From assembly GCA_010645155.1 (NCBI GenBank), contig JAAGOF010000109.1, positions 1,927,764 to 1,991,763 on the forward strand: a stretch of DNA of 64,000 bases, written 5' to 3'. The DNA is from Tigriopus japonicus. Lineage: Eukaryota > Arthropoda > Copepoda > Harpacticoida > Harpacticidae. The position numbers and the translations under genes are program-made. Positions within the stretch are counted from its first letter, which is position 1; every line of letters starts with the position of its first letter. This document shows positions 41,801 through 48,195 of the stretch, in pieces. Under the pieces are notes generated by a model. That model ran no database searches. It saw only the letters and a program-made list of their open reading frames with translations, and was not told the DNA's origin.

Positions 41801-43059
41801 GTTTTTGGTTGTTTGGGCATGCTTTAAACCTTAATTTCGTTTTCGCTTGACGCTTTTTTGGTTCGCTTTTCTTCAAATTTAGATGGAGGAACCGAGTCCG
41901 AAGTTTCGTTTTCATTGGCCGGCTCGAGCATTTGTCGCGGCGCGGGCATCAACAAGTCAAAGAGGATCACAGGGGGTCCTCCAGTTCATGGCTCGAACAA
42001 ATCGAACATTAAGATTGCTGCCATTAACGGGAAACCTAGAGTCCAAAGATACCTTAGTCATGAGTGTGAGTTTTCTTATGCATGAGTTTTTCTTTACATT
42101 CCATTTTTTCCGGCAATACTTGGGATACGTCACCCCACAACATACGAATAACCGGATAACTCTCTTGTTTCTTTCAGCTGTGGCATCATCGATACCCGGG
42201 CAATCAAACGGAGCCCCCGGGTCCACCTCAAGTACCTATATTCGTTCTCAGTTCAGTTTAAATCCTCCCCCTCCTTTGGGTTCTCCGGACGATCTCCCGC
42301 CTCCGGGTTACGCCCCCTCCGATGCCCCTTCCACGATAGAAGACAATTCTGGTTGGGGGGCTAATACCACGGCTTCTTCCATCGATGGTGGCTCCCAAAT
42401 GGGCATGGCCAATGGGACTTGCTCGATCGCGGTACCCCCACCAATGTTACCTCCGACATACCTTAGCTCGGCAATGTCGACGTCGAGTGGAGACAGTTCC
42501 TCGGGAGGAAGCCGGCAATCCAGTTCAAATCACTCTCAACCCATGAAGAGTTTTTCGCATATAATCCCTGGTGCCAATCATCATCACCATCACCAACAGC
42601 AACAACCAAAGAACATAGGTAAGGGGGGAATGAATGGCATCACTTTTTTTGTGAGTGATGTAAAAGAAAATTTGATTTTAGTTCGACCTCAACCAACGAG
42701 TCCGTTCAAACGGCCTTTGCTCTCTGGGTTCGCATCGTCATCTTCACCTCCTGGATCATCGGATTCGTGTAGTTCTAAAGCAGATCCAGATGGAACACCT
42801 ATGCATTCTGGACAACTTCCGGCTCTGGGATTGATTCGGTCTCCCGATATTCTCAATTCTTTAAGCCATCAAATAACTGTAAGTTTGGATATTTGATGGA
42901 AAGTTGTGGAAACTAAAACTTCGTTTTTTCCTTGAATAGCCTTCACTGAGTACAGAAGAACTCAGGGAAGAAATGAAGAACCTGGAAGGGCTCATGAAAG
43001 ATCTCAATACAATCTCAAAGTCAAACCAAGGACCTAATATTCATCGGTATCCATGCTGA
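8780..43059 (+). CDS. fra: Frazzled/DCC/Neogenin netrin receptor, complete 15-exon gene
   Basis: Netrin receptor guiding axons and migrating cells; type I membrane protein. CDS exons: 8780-8843, 20748-20910, 21726-21871, 31818-32105, 35004-35231, 36034-36251, 36318-36444, 36568-36817, 36948-37083, 37154-37300, 37990-39814, 41883-42065, 42178-42618, 42682-42878, 42940-43059. They total 4533 nt, or 1510 residues; the family usually has about 1400-1500. Domains: signal peptide 1-21, Ig1 ~25-123, Ig2 ~125-220, Ig3 ~226-318, Ig4 ~322-411, six FN3 domains ~448-1050, membrane helix 1072-1097, cytoplasmic tail 1098-1510. The tail carries P1 ([12 protein letters not shown], ~1143) and, at the extreme C-terminus, P3 ([18 protein letters not shown], ~1476). 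The P2-like segment is Pro/Ser-rich. All introns are GT-AG and the phases join without a stop. Intron 11 carries a mariner. No clear AATAAA was seen before the convergent gene. Identity is very secure; single splice sites are predictions. Confidence 0.95.
8844..20747 (+). other. frazzled intron 1 (11.9 kb)
   Basis: A long first intron with no recognised exon, nested gene or intact mobile element. Chance open frames occur on both strands: 17496-18056 minus, and 20172-21047 minus, which runs antisense through exon 2. A hairpin sits at 11896-11926. Large first introns usually hold regulatory sequence, but I can name no specific site here. Confidence 0.7.
11896..11926. repeat. Inverted repeat (hairpin) in frazzled intron 1
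   Basis: Ten-base arms TCATTTGGGG and CCCCAAATGA are separated by 11 bases, and further partial pairing lies inside the loop (TCC/GGA). No terminal duplications are visible, so a mobile-element origin is not shown. Confidence 0.55.
20748..20910 (+). CDS. fra: frazzled exon 2: first half of Ig1
   Basis: Acceptor CCCTTTTCAG, donor GTAAGA; phase 1 in, phase 2 out. The peptide begins [18 protein letters not shown], matching the conserved FRFL.EP start of DCC Ig1, and contains the Ig cysteine (LKCSA) and core tryptophan (IRWKRNG). Confidence 0.93.
21726..21871 (+). CDS. fra: frazzled exon 3: second half of Ig1
   Basis: Acceptor GTATTTCAG, donor GTAAGA; phase 2 in, phase 1 out. It contains the Ig signature [11 protein letters not shown] and ends TASLQVSG, as in DCC/Neogenin Ig1. 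It pairs with exon 2 across an 815-bp intron. Confidence 0.93.
21872..31817 (+). other. frazzled intron 3 (9.9 kb)
   Basis: No exon, RNA gene or intact mobile element was recognised. Several overlapping open frames of 60-165 codons lie on both strands (for example 25069-25566 plus and 29722-30138 minus), with no family resemblance. A nine-base-arm hairpin lies at 24044-24066. Confidence 0.65.
24044..24066. repeat. Perfect short hairpin in frazzled intron 3
   Basis: Arms TATGGTCAA and TTGACCATA, nine bases each, with a five-base loop. The function is unknown. Confidence 0.5.
31818..32105 (+). CDS. fra: frazzled exon 4: Ig2
   Basis: Acceptor TTCTTCGCAG, donor GTAAGA, phase 1 on both sides. 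A whole Ig domain is in one exon: [16 protein letters not shown], a cysteine in [30 protein letters not shown]. It follows Ig1 directly in the protein despite the 9.9-kb intron. Confidence 0.95.
32106..35003 (+). other. frazzled intron 4 (2.9 kb)
   Basis: No gene was recognised. A diverged tandem duplication lies at about 32590-32905. The remainder is AT-rich, with short chance open frames. Confidence 0.65.
32590..32905. repeat. Diverged tandem duplication, about 157-bp unit
   Basis: Two copies were aligned by eye. The beginning near 32592 resembles that near 32752 (about 21 of 29 bases), and the block CCATCAGTAGTT occurs at 32728 and again at 32884, at the same 156-160 bp spacing. Sequences resembling ATGGCAACACT sit at corresponding places. 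It is probably an old repeat or a degraded mobile-element fragment. Confidence 0.5.
35004..35231 (+). CDS. fra: frazzled exon 5: most of Ig3
   Basis: Acceptor CTCTTTTCAG, donor GTACGT, phase 1 on both sides. It carries [38 protein letters not shown] and the start of the F-strand region ([12 protein letters not shown]). The closing cysteine is at the start of exon 6. Confidence 0.95.
35232..36033 (+). other. frazzled intron 5 (802 bp)
   Basis: Holds one perfect 14-base-arm inverted repeat at 35716-35763 and nothing else recognised. Confidence 0.7.
35716..35763. repeat. Perfect 14-bp inverted repeat in frazzled intron 5
   Basis: Arms CTTTTTGGGAGGTC (35716-35729) and its exact complement (35750-35763) flank a 20-base loop. 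The transcript would fold into a stable hairpin. It may be a MITE remnant, but no clear target-site duplication is visible. Confidence 0.6.
36034..36251 (+). CDS. fra: frazzled exon 6: end of Ig3 and first part of Ig4
   Basis: Acceptor AAAATCTCTTCAG, donor GTATGT; phase 1 in, phase 0 out. [13 protein letters not shown] closes Ig3. Ig4 then begins [19 protein letters not shown] and continues with [19 protein letters not shown]. Confidence 0.95.
36318..36444 (+). CDS. fra: frazzled exon 7: end of Ig4
   Basis: Acceptor TTTCTTCTAG, donor GTAAGT; phase 0 in, phase 1 out. It carries [20 protein letters not shown] and QLLVKPQ, the last strands of Ig4. The intron before it is only 66 bp. Confidence 0.95.
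36568..36817 (+). CDS. fra: frazzled exon 8: linker and start of FN3-1
   Basis: The acceptor at 36567 follows an excellent pyrimidine tract; the donor is GTGAGT; phase 1 in, phase 2 out. The first 31 codons ([13 protein letters not shown]...) are a linker, then FN3-1 begins ([21 protein letters not shown]). A second AG at 36659-36660 is in the same phase, so an isoform lacking 93 nt is possible. Confidence 0.88.
36948..37083 (+). CDS. fra: frazzled exon 9: second half of FN3-1
   Basis: Acceptor CTTTACTTGTAG, donor GTTTGT; phase 2 in, phase 0 out. It contains the FN3 signature [20 protein letters not shown]. Confidence 0.93.
37154..37300 (+). CDS. fra: frazzled exon 10: first half of FN3-2
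   Basis: Acceptor TTTCTGTTCCAG, donor GTAAGA, phase 0 on both sides. The peptide includes [20 protein letters not shown] and [20 protein letters not shown]. Confidence 0.93.
37301..37989 (+). other. frazzled intron 10 (689 bp)
   Basis: No feature was recognised. It is pyrimidine-rich over its last 300 bases. Confidence 0.7.
37990..39814 (+). CDS. fra: frazzled exon 11: FN3-2 to FN3-6, membrane helix and P1
   Basis: The largest exon, 1825 nt (acceptor CCTCTCCAG, donor GTATGT; phase 0 in, phase 1 out). It finishes FN3-2 and encodes FN3-3 (from ~645), FN3-4 (~750), FN3-5 (~848) and FN3-6 (~955), the membrane helix (~1072-1097, [20 protein letters not shown]) and the first 100 cytoplasmic residues with the P1 motif [12 protein letters not shown]. 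The open frame continues a little into the intron (MSTLVLCYG...) before a stop. Confidence 0.97.
40209..40236 (+). repeat. Left terminal inverted repeat of the mariner-like element
   Basis: Begins CAGGGCACGG next to TA and ends GCAATGTC. It differs from the complement of the right end at four positions, all in the outer half. Confidence 0.9.
40354..41373 (+). CDS. Mariner-type transposase, DD37D (maT-like), intact
   Basis: A 339-codon transposase of the Tc1/mariner (IS630-related) superfamily, which cuts and pastes DNA at TA sites. The N-terminal ~110 residues form paired helix-turn-helix DNA-binding modules (for example [20 protein letters not shown]). The catalytic domain shows IFSDEKIF (first Asp), [11 protein letters not shown] (second Asp) and [12 protein letters not shown] (third Asp). 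I count 37 residues between the second and third Asp, which gives DD37D and places it with the maT group rather than mariner DD34D or Tc1 DD34E. Length is normal for the family, and there is no stop or frameshift. It starts 145 bp inside the left end and stops 122 bp before the right end. It may still be functional; that is not shown by sequence alone. Confidence 0.95.
   Translation: MSDQQAKRQRIHDLIDAQVSNKAISRILAVSPSTVSRIKKAKEAGLGIERKAGSGGHNKKRHEVFLNDLKDKIKADPTTSIRRHARDLNVDEKTIRNAVTKDLGLKSYVRMPRHLLTDNLREKRLARCKIIRSFLKKNGATVKIFSDEKIFTVDQVYNRRNDRWLAETKHVVKGIYRTKHPAQTMVLGVISSDGKKMPPLFFRPGETVNADAYYRVLRYNVLPWLKANYPEGNYVWQQDGAPAHTASKIQKFCKENMADFWGKDVWPPSSPDLNPLDYFWWSVIEARSNATPHRNVESLQAAIRHEWNAYPEADIRKSCSGFRRRVAAVIEANGGHIEK
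41468..41495 (-). repeat. Right terminal inverted repeat of the mariner-like element
   Basis: Read on the minus strand it begins CAGAGTAAGGAAGCAAAAAT and mirrors the left end; a TA follows it immediately. Confidence 0.9.
41883..42065 (+). CDS. fra: frazzled exon 12: cytoplasmic segment
   Basis: Acceptor CTTCAAATTTAG, donor GTGAGT, phase 1 on both sides. It encodes a basic, Ser/Gly-rich stretch ([20 protein letters not shown]...). The reading frame here is fixed by phase; the ATG-led frame starting at 41883 is a shadow. Confidence 0.82.
42178..42618 (+). CDS. fra: frazzled exon 13: Pro/Ser-rich cytoplasmic tail
   Basis: Acceptor GTTTCTTTCAG, donor GTAAGG, phase 1 on both sides. It is low-complexity, with proline clusters ([19 protein letters not shown]), a Ser/Gly run and a short His/Gln run (HHHHHQQQQ). 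It corresponds in place to the P2-bearing region of DCC tails. Confidence 0.88.
42682..42878 (+). CDS. fra: frazzled exon 14: cytoplasmic tail
   Basis: Acceptor TTGATTTTAG, donor GTAAGT; phase 1 in, phase 0 out. It begins [17 protein letters not shown] and ends LNSLSHQIT. The intron before it is only 63 bp and stays in an open frame if retained. Confidence 0.88.
42940..43059 (+). CDS. fra: frazzled exon 15: P3 motif and stop
   Basis: Acceptor TTCCTTGAATAG, phase 0. It encodes [20 protein letters not shown] and DLN..., the P3 motif of DCC/Neogenin/Frazzled tails (a multimerisation and FAK-binding helix in vertebrate DCC), then 15 more codons and TGA at 43057-43059. Confidence 0.95.
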   Translation, partial: PSLSTEELREEMKNLEGLMKDLNTISKSNQGPNIHRYPC

Positions 43060-43582
43060 TCCAGTCAAACGCAAACCCTTTGTAATTGATGTCGACAAAC
43101 CAATTGTATCCTTTTCCATGTGTTCCTGTTTCTCGTTTTCCCCATTCGTTTTCACGTCCATGGTCAAAAATTCATACAGATCACAACTTTCCCAATCCTC
43201 AAATCAAGTCAAGTCAAAAACATCATCGTCATGTTACCACAATGTATTGCAACGTGAAATCGAGGTCTAGGTAGTCAGTCTATGAGGATCTCTCGTAACA
43301 ACTCATGTCATTTCACGTCTCCCATGTGTTCATTTTGATAACCTTTTCCAAAGTTGTTGCTCTGGGTGAAATATCTTATCATTTGATTCAATTTACGACT
43401 AACAGTAGAAAGAACTTTAGTCATATTCAAATGAGAAGATTTTTCAAGTAGGGCAACATAAACCTTGTCACTTGTTCTTACTTTTACACGTCAAATTATT
43501 ATAGATCATTTGAGCCATATGCAAAATATATTGAATGGATATATGAGACATAGTTTCATTGCCTTTTTATGGAGCACTGCAA
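43060..43582. other. Space between convergent frazzled and adenylate-forming enzyme genes
   Basis: 523 bp that must contain both 3' UTRs. No AATAAA was seen on the plus strand and no TTTATT on the minus side, so both genes may use variant poly(A) signals or overlap at their 3' ends. Confidence 0.6.
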
Positions 43583-45238
43583 TTATGTTTTTGCCAAGCC
43601 ACATAGTTCAAGCATTTCCCTCCGAACAAATTTACCTTGGAGGTTCCTTGGCAAAGCGTCTACAAAAAATACTCCACCTCTCAAGCGGTTGAAATCTTCC
43701 ATCCTCATGGCTACATAATCCACGATGGCTTGCTTGGAAATCGTAAATCCTGGCTTTGCAACAACTGCGGCAGCCACAAGTTCAAAGCATTCAGGTTCAG
43801 GTATGCCAAACACGCCCACTTCCATCACCTCAGGAAGTTCCTGAATGACTTCTTCAACGTCTCCTGGACAGACACGATGGATGTTGTATTTAATGAGTGC
43901 CTTGATTCGGTCCATGTAGTGCAAATCTCCAAATTCGTCATACATGACCAGATCTCCTGTTCCAGCGAAGCCATCTTGGTCGAAAAGAGCTTGGTTCTCC
44001 TCTGAGGAAAAATTAAGGTACCCACTGAACATGGTCCTTGTTTTGACCATCAATTCACCCGGCTCATTGGGACCCAAGGGCGTCCTGGTTTCGAGATCCA
44101 CCACCTTGGCTTTTACATTTGGCAGGAGCTCTCCCATATTGGCAAAACTGTTTCCTTTGGTTACCCCGCCAATTTCTGTGCAACCGTAGGCATTGATTAC
44201 GGTGGCGTTCGGGAAAATTTTCTGTAGTCGTGGAATCAAAGGCAAGAGAATCAGGGATCCAACAGGGATCAACTTTTGGACCAAGGCTGTTCCATTTGAT
44301 CCATGGTCTAAGGTTGCCAGTCTAGAGAAATGGTGAGAGCCCATGAACATAGCTGAAGGCTGGTAAAGGTCAACGGCTTTGATAACGGTCTCGGCAGAAA
44401 AAGGGTCTGCCAGGGAGAAGAAAATCAGACAGGATCGGTATTTCGTGATATTAGAGATGAAGAACAAGCCAGTGGCGTGGAACATGCATTGACTACTGAG
44501 GTGCAACCGTGTCCCTGCCTCATGTTCTTCAGGGGCAAACAGGTGGTGGCGAAAGATCCCGTTGAGAGATTTCACGGAATTTTGTACCCCCTTTGGTTTG
44601 CCGGTGGTTCCTGACGACCACACTATCACACAAGGATCTTCGGGTTTTCTGAGTTTGTAAACATCAGGAATTTGGGTTGGAGATCCTGTGATGAACTCGT
44701 CCAAATTGGGGATGTCGCCCACACCAGGGCCATTCACCACAATGAGTTTGGTGCTGAAGTCCAACTGTTCCGTCGCGGTCTTATTCAACTCCACATTGTA
44801 AGGTGAGCAGAATATGAACTTGGTTTGAGTGAGCTCCATCTGCTCAACCAGAACATCAGGAAACCGACCTGGATCAGAGAGGCAGGCAACTCCTCCGGCC
44901 ATCCATGTTCCAATGACACATAGGAAAAAGTCACAGTTATTGTACATAGAAATTTGCACATAGTCTCCCGGTTTGAGACCATTTTTCATCAACGATTGGG
45001 CGATCTGCGAACTAACAGGGAGAAGCTCTGATAATTTTCTACGAGACCTGAGATGTTTGCTTGGAAAATCAGGATTTTCGATTTCCTCCAGGACGATTTT
45101 GTCGCCTTGGCCGTTGAGTTCCTCGTTGACATAGTGGACCAAAGTGTCCAAGAAATGGTCGTTGGTCAAGGTAGGATATTTTTTCTCATCAGGCAGGACA
45201 TTTCGCGAGGATAGAACCTTGTTCTGCACAATAGGCAT
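43583..45238 (-). CDS. Adenylate-forming enzyme, 4CL/luciferase-like acyl-CoA synthetase
   Basis: An ATP-dependent ligase that makes an acyl-adenylate and usually an acyl-CoA thioester; the substrate cannot be told. 551 codons in one exon, normal for the family. Motifs by residue: A3 phosphate loop SSGTTGKPKG 208-217, A5 AYGCTE 350-355, A7 TGD 427-429, hinge DR 443-444, and A10 catalytic Lys in NLQGKF at 536. I chose the ATG at 45236-45238. The frame is open upstream for 24 further codons after a TAA, but without an ATG; an AG at the end of CCTGTTTTAAG could be an acceptor from an unseen 5' exon. The C-terminus is AKT, not a classical peroxisomal SKL. It lies 517 bp downstream of the par-3 stop on the same strand. 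Arthropods commonly have many such genes. Confidence 0.92.
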   Translation of the reverse strand: MPIVQNKVLSSRNVLPDEKKYPTLTNDHFLDTLVHYVNEELNGQGDKIVLEEIENPDFPSKHLRSRRKLSELLPVSSQIAQSLMKNGLKPGDYVQISMYNNCDFFLCVIGTWMAGGVACLSDPGRFPDVLVEQMELTQTKFIFCSPYNVELNKTATEQLDFSTKLIVVNGPGVGDIPNLDEFITGSPTQIPDVYKLRKPEDPCVIVWSSGTTGKPKGVQNSVKSLNGIFRHHLFAPEEHEAGTRLHLSSQCMFHATGLFFISNITKYRSCLIFFSLADPFSAETVIKAVDLYQPSAMFMGSHHFSRLATLDHGSNGTALVQKLIPVGSLILLPLIPRLQKIFPNATVINAYGCTEIGGVTKGNSFANMGELLPNVKAKVVDLETRTPLGPNEPGELMVKTRTMFSGYLNFSSEENQALFDQDGFAGTGDLVMYDEFGDLHYMDRIKALIKYNIHRVCPGDVEEVIQELPEVMEVGVFGIPEPECFELVAAAVVAKPGFTISKQAIVDYVAMRMEDFNRLRGGVFFVDALPRNLQGKFVRREMLELCGLAKT

Positions 45239-45754
45239 TTTTGCTATTGCTACCGAAGACGCCAACAGAGGACTGAACTTTTTGTATTGGGAAATCTTGG
45301 GGATCTCATCTTAAAACAGGTTTCATCAGAATAACAATCAAATCAAGTTCTTGGAAATAAGAAATCTTTTTTTAGGATGATACTTGACATGATTTTATTG
45401 GACAGTACAAATGCAAATATTTGTAGAAGCGTCACATTATTACATTGAATTATTTTCAAACCGTCAAATTGATTGGAAAAGGTCGGACATTTTTCTCCTT
45501 TCCATTTGATGCGAGGTCAGGTAGAAAAAAGTGGTGCAAAAATGAGAAAATAACTTGACACAAACGATAAGTACATTGCAGTATCATATGGGTCAAAGGT
45601 ACTAACCCACATGTAGACACACGTTTTAAATAGCAATATGAAGTTCATAGATATGGCATACGAGTGAGATTATCAGTATCAACATCTTCTTTCGTTTTCG
45701 GCAGGTCCCTTGGATAGATAGTTTCGGTGTATTGATAGTTCAACGAATTGATCA
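45239..45754 (-). other. par-3 3' UTR and 5' region of the acyl-CoA synthetase gene
   Basis: About 0.5 kb between two genes on the same strand. It holds an AATAAA on the minus strand at 45394-45399, suited to ending the par-3 transcript. At 45645 and beyond there is a protein-like open tail in a different frame from the par-3 stop (see findings). Confidence 0.6.
45394..45399 (-). terminator. Candidate poly(A) signal for par-3
   Basis: AATAAA on the minus strand, about 355 bases after the par-3 stop codon and before the next start codon. It is placed by position only. Confidence 0.45.
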
Positions 45755-48195
45755 TCATGACATCTTGGGCAAGTGGGTTCGATTCGGTATCCCTGAAGAC
45801 CCACTCACGTACCGATGGGAGGCCATGTGAGCTCTGGAAGGCATCATGGGTTGGGGATGAGGGTGTAAATGGGGCTGAGAAGGAGGAGGATGTTGCATCA
45901 TGTACGGGTTCTCATTGAAGAAGTAAGGGTTGTTGGCAGTCATAGCTGTGGCCACGTAATTAAAGTGGTTTTGAATGGCACGACCGGTGGGCTTCTTCGG
46001 AGGGATCGGCGCGTTGTACATTGGTTGTTGAGGAGGAGGATGTTGGGGATAGTTGGAAGTCAATTGCTGATGACTGCCAGCCGACCAGAGATCATACTCG
46101 TAGAAGTTTGACTTGGGTCTGGCCCTCGAGGGGTTGCTTTGGGATCGGTTATGGTTGGAGCTGCGCATTTGATCGCGTCGCCAAGGGATATCGGTATTCG
46201 AGAACTGGCTGCCTCCAGGATAGCCCTTCGAATTGGAATGTCGACTGGACCGATGTAGATGCCGTTGAATGACCTCGTAATCAGAAGTAGCCGACAGTTG
46301 ACCCGGATCCGCGATCCCAACTCGACTCCCAGGCCTCATCATGGCACTTGGGAGGTAATCATAGTTGTCTTGGCCGTTTGGTGGCCCATGATTCTGATAA
46401 GGACGCACAAAATCCGGCGCTTGTGGCAAGTCTCCTCCACTTTTGCTCTTGTTGTAAGACTGATAATCCGGAACGGAATGACTGAGGGGCATTGAAGAGG
46501 TGCTGGGCCCACTATGGGCTAGGAAGGTGTCGGAATTGGGCGGCATAGATTTGCGATTGTCACTCTTGCGACTTCCACTGGATCTAAAAATGTTACCGAA
46601 ATTCCGCAAGAGTCGCGAGTTTCGGTTCTTTTTCTTCTGCTCTTTGGGATCGTCGTTGTCCTGGATCTCAAAATCATCACCGTCGTCATTGGCAGTTTGA
46701 CCGGGTTCTCGTTCATAACTGCGATCCACGGCTTGACGAAAACTTTCGTTACACCCTCGACTTCGAGAGACTCTGACAGAGTTGGCTCTCACATAGAGGG
46801 TCTTTAAAGCTTCGCGCTCTTCTTCCGATAGATATTGTTGACCAATGGTGTGCAGGGATTCCACACTGGCGGATTTCTTCCACTTGAGACGTTGTTCTTC
46901 TTGTGCCATGAGCTGTTGTCGGATCCTCTCATCGCGCATTTTCTTCCGCTTTTGGTAAGTATCCGTGGATTTGGCATCCAAAGTGGCGTGTCGTTTCTCG
47001 GACATACTTTGTCGCCCAGGTTGATCCCGAGCAAATCCAGGGGCTCCTTCAAGCAGAGAAGTGAGACTCTCTCGAGTTTTGTTACTCGAATTCTCCGTGG
47101 TGCTGTTGTTATCCTGCTCAATCATGACGGATTCAGGTCCAACTTGATGTACAGTGGGACAATCGAATGTTTCCTTCGATCCCGATCGGATCTGCTGTTG
47201 AGCTTGAAACATCGAGTTATTCCACGTGTCCTGATGAGTGGCCATGTAGTAACTTTCATTCCTCATGTTGTTTGGCACGATTCCGGCCGATTCCTTGCCC
47301 ATGAGACGGTCAATCACCGGATTTCGCGTGTTCTTCAACTGCGAGCTCAAACCAGTCGGCTGACTTTGTGAAGATGGCATCTTGAACTTGGGTGGAGACA
47401 CGTTATATTGTCGCACGATATCGTCTGACGAACTCGTCACCTGACTTGAGATCGAATCCCGTCGTTCGTCCTTCTTCTTATCCAAGGCAGAGATCTTCGA
47501 ATCCGGATCGTCGCCCTCACATCTTCGCGCTACTGTGAGAGTAATGATCCCTGGCATGGGACCTTCTTCATGCATTGCCTTTCTCAAGGTCTCCATGGCC
47601 TGAGGATTGGCTTTTCCCAATAGGGAAAGACCGTTGATGTTCACCAACTGATCGTTGTTCTTTAACCGACCATCACGGGATGCGGCTCCTCCATAGATGA
47701 CACTCTTCACAAAGATCCCGAGATCCGTCACACTTCCATCTCGATTGGTAGAAGTCTTGCCTTTGACACTGACACCCAAACCAGCCCGTTCTGTGTCGTG
47801 CACGGGGATATCAAAGGTCAAGATTTCGCGTTGTTTCCAAGGGAATTGGAAGTTGTTCTCCGAGTCATAGCTCTCGTAGTTATCCGTGGAATTACTGGGA
47901 GAAGTACTCCGAGGTCTGGATAACGTCTCTGGATTCAGCGTATTAGCTGTCGACTCTTCTTGGACGGGGATGGGAGGTAGTGGATCGGTCTTGGGCTTGA
48001 GTTTCATAGTACCAGATTGAGATTCTTCTCCAATCGAGCTGCCATGTCTGGATACGATAATTTGTAGCTCTGTGTTCATGGGCGCACTTCTTAGTAGAGC
48101 TACCACATCGGATTGACTCATCCCGTCCACTTGAGTTCCATTGACCTCCAGGAGACGATCGCCTGGTTTCAATGTTCCTTCTTCAATAGCAGCAC
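45755..48195 (-). CDS. par-3: par-3 exon 4: PDZ2 end, PDZ3, CR3 and tail
   Basis: Acceptor CACGTTTCTAG, phase 1 in, stop TGA at 45755-45757. It encodes GAAIEEGTLKPGDRLLEVNG (second half of PDZ2), PDZ3 (REILTFDIPVHDTERAGLGV), a basic coiled-coil-like stretch (YQKRKKMRDERIRQQLMAQE), the aPKC site and CR3, and a long Ser/Pro/His-rich tail. A strong donor-like GTGAGT lies at 45805-45810, 16 codons before the stop. Confidence 0.92.

Noticed and set aside
41883..42896. 337-codon ATG frame beginning [10 protein letters not shown]
   Set aside because: The first part is the wrong frame of frazzled exon 12 and the middle reads through an intron. Phase-consistent splicing gives the real product.
45239..45265. 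Extended start of the acyl-CoA synthetase at a TTG codon
   Set aside because: TTG is not a likely start in an animal nuclear gene, and an ATG in good context lies 27 bases downstream.
46835..47371. 178-codon plus-strand frame opposite par-3
   Set aside because: Antisense shadow of the par-3 coding exon.
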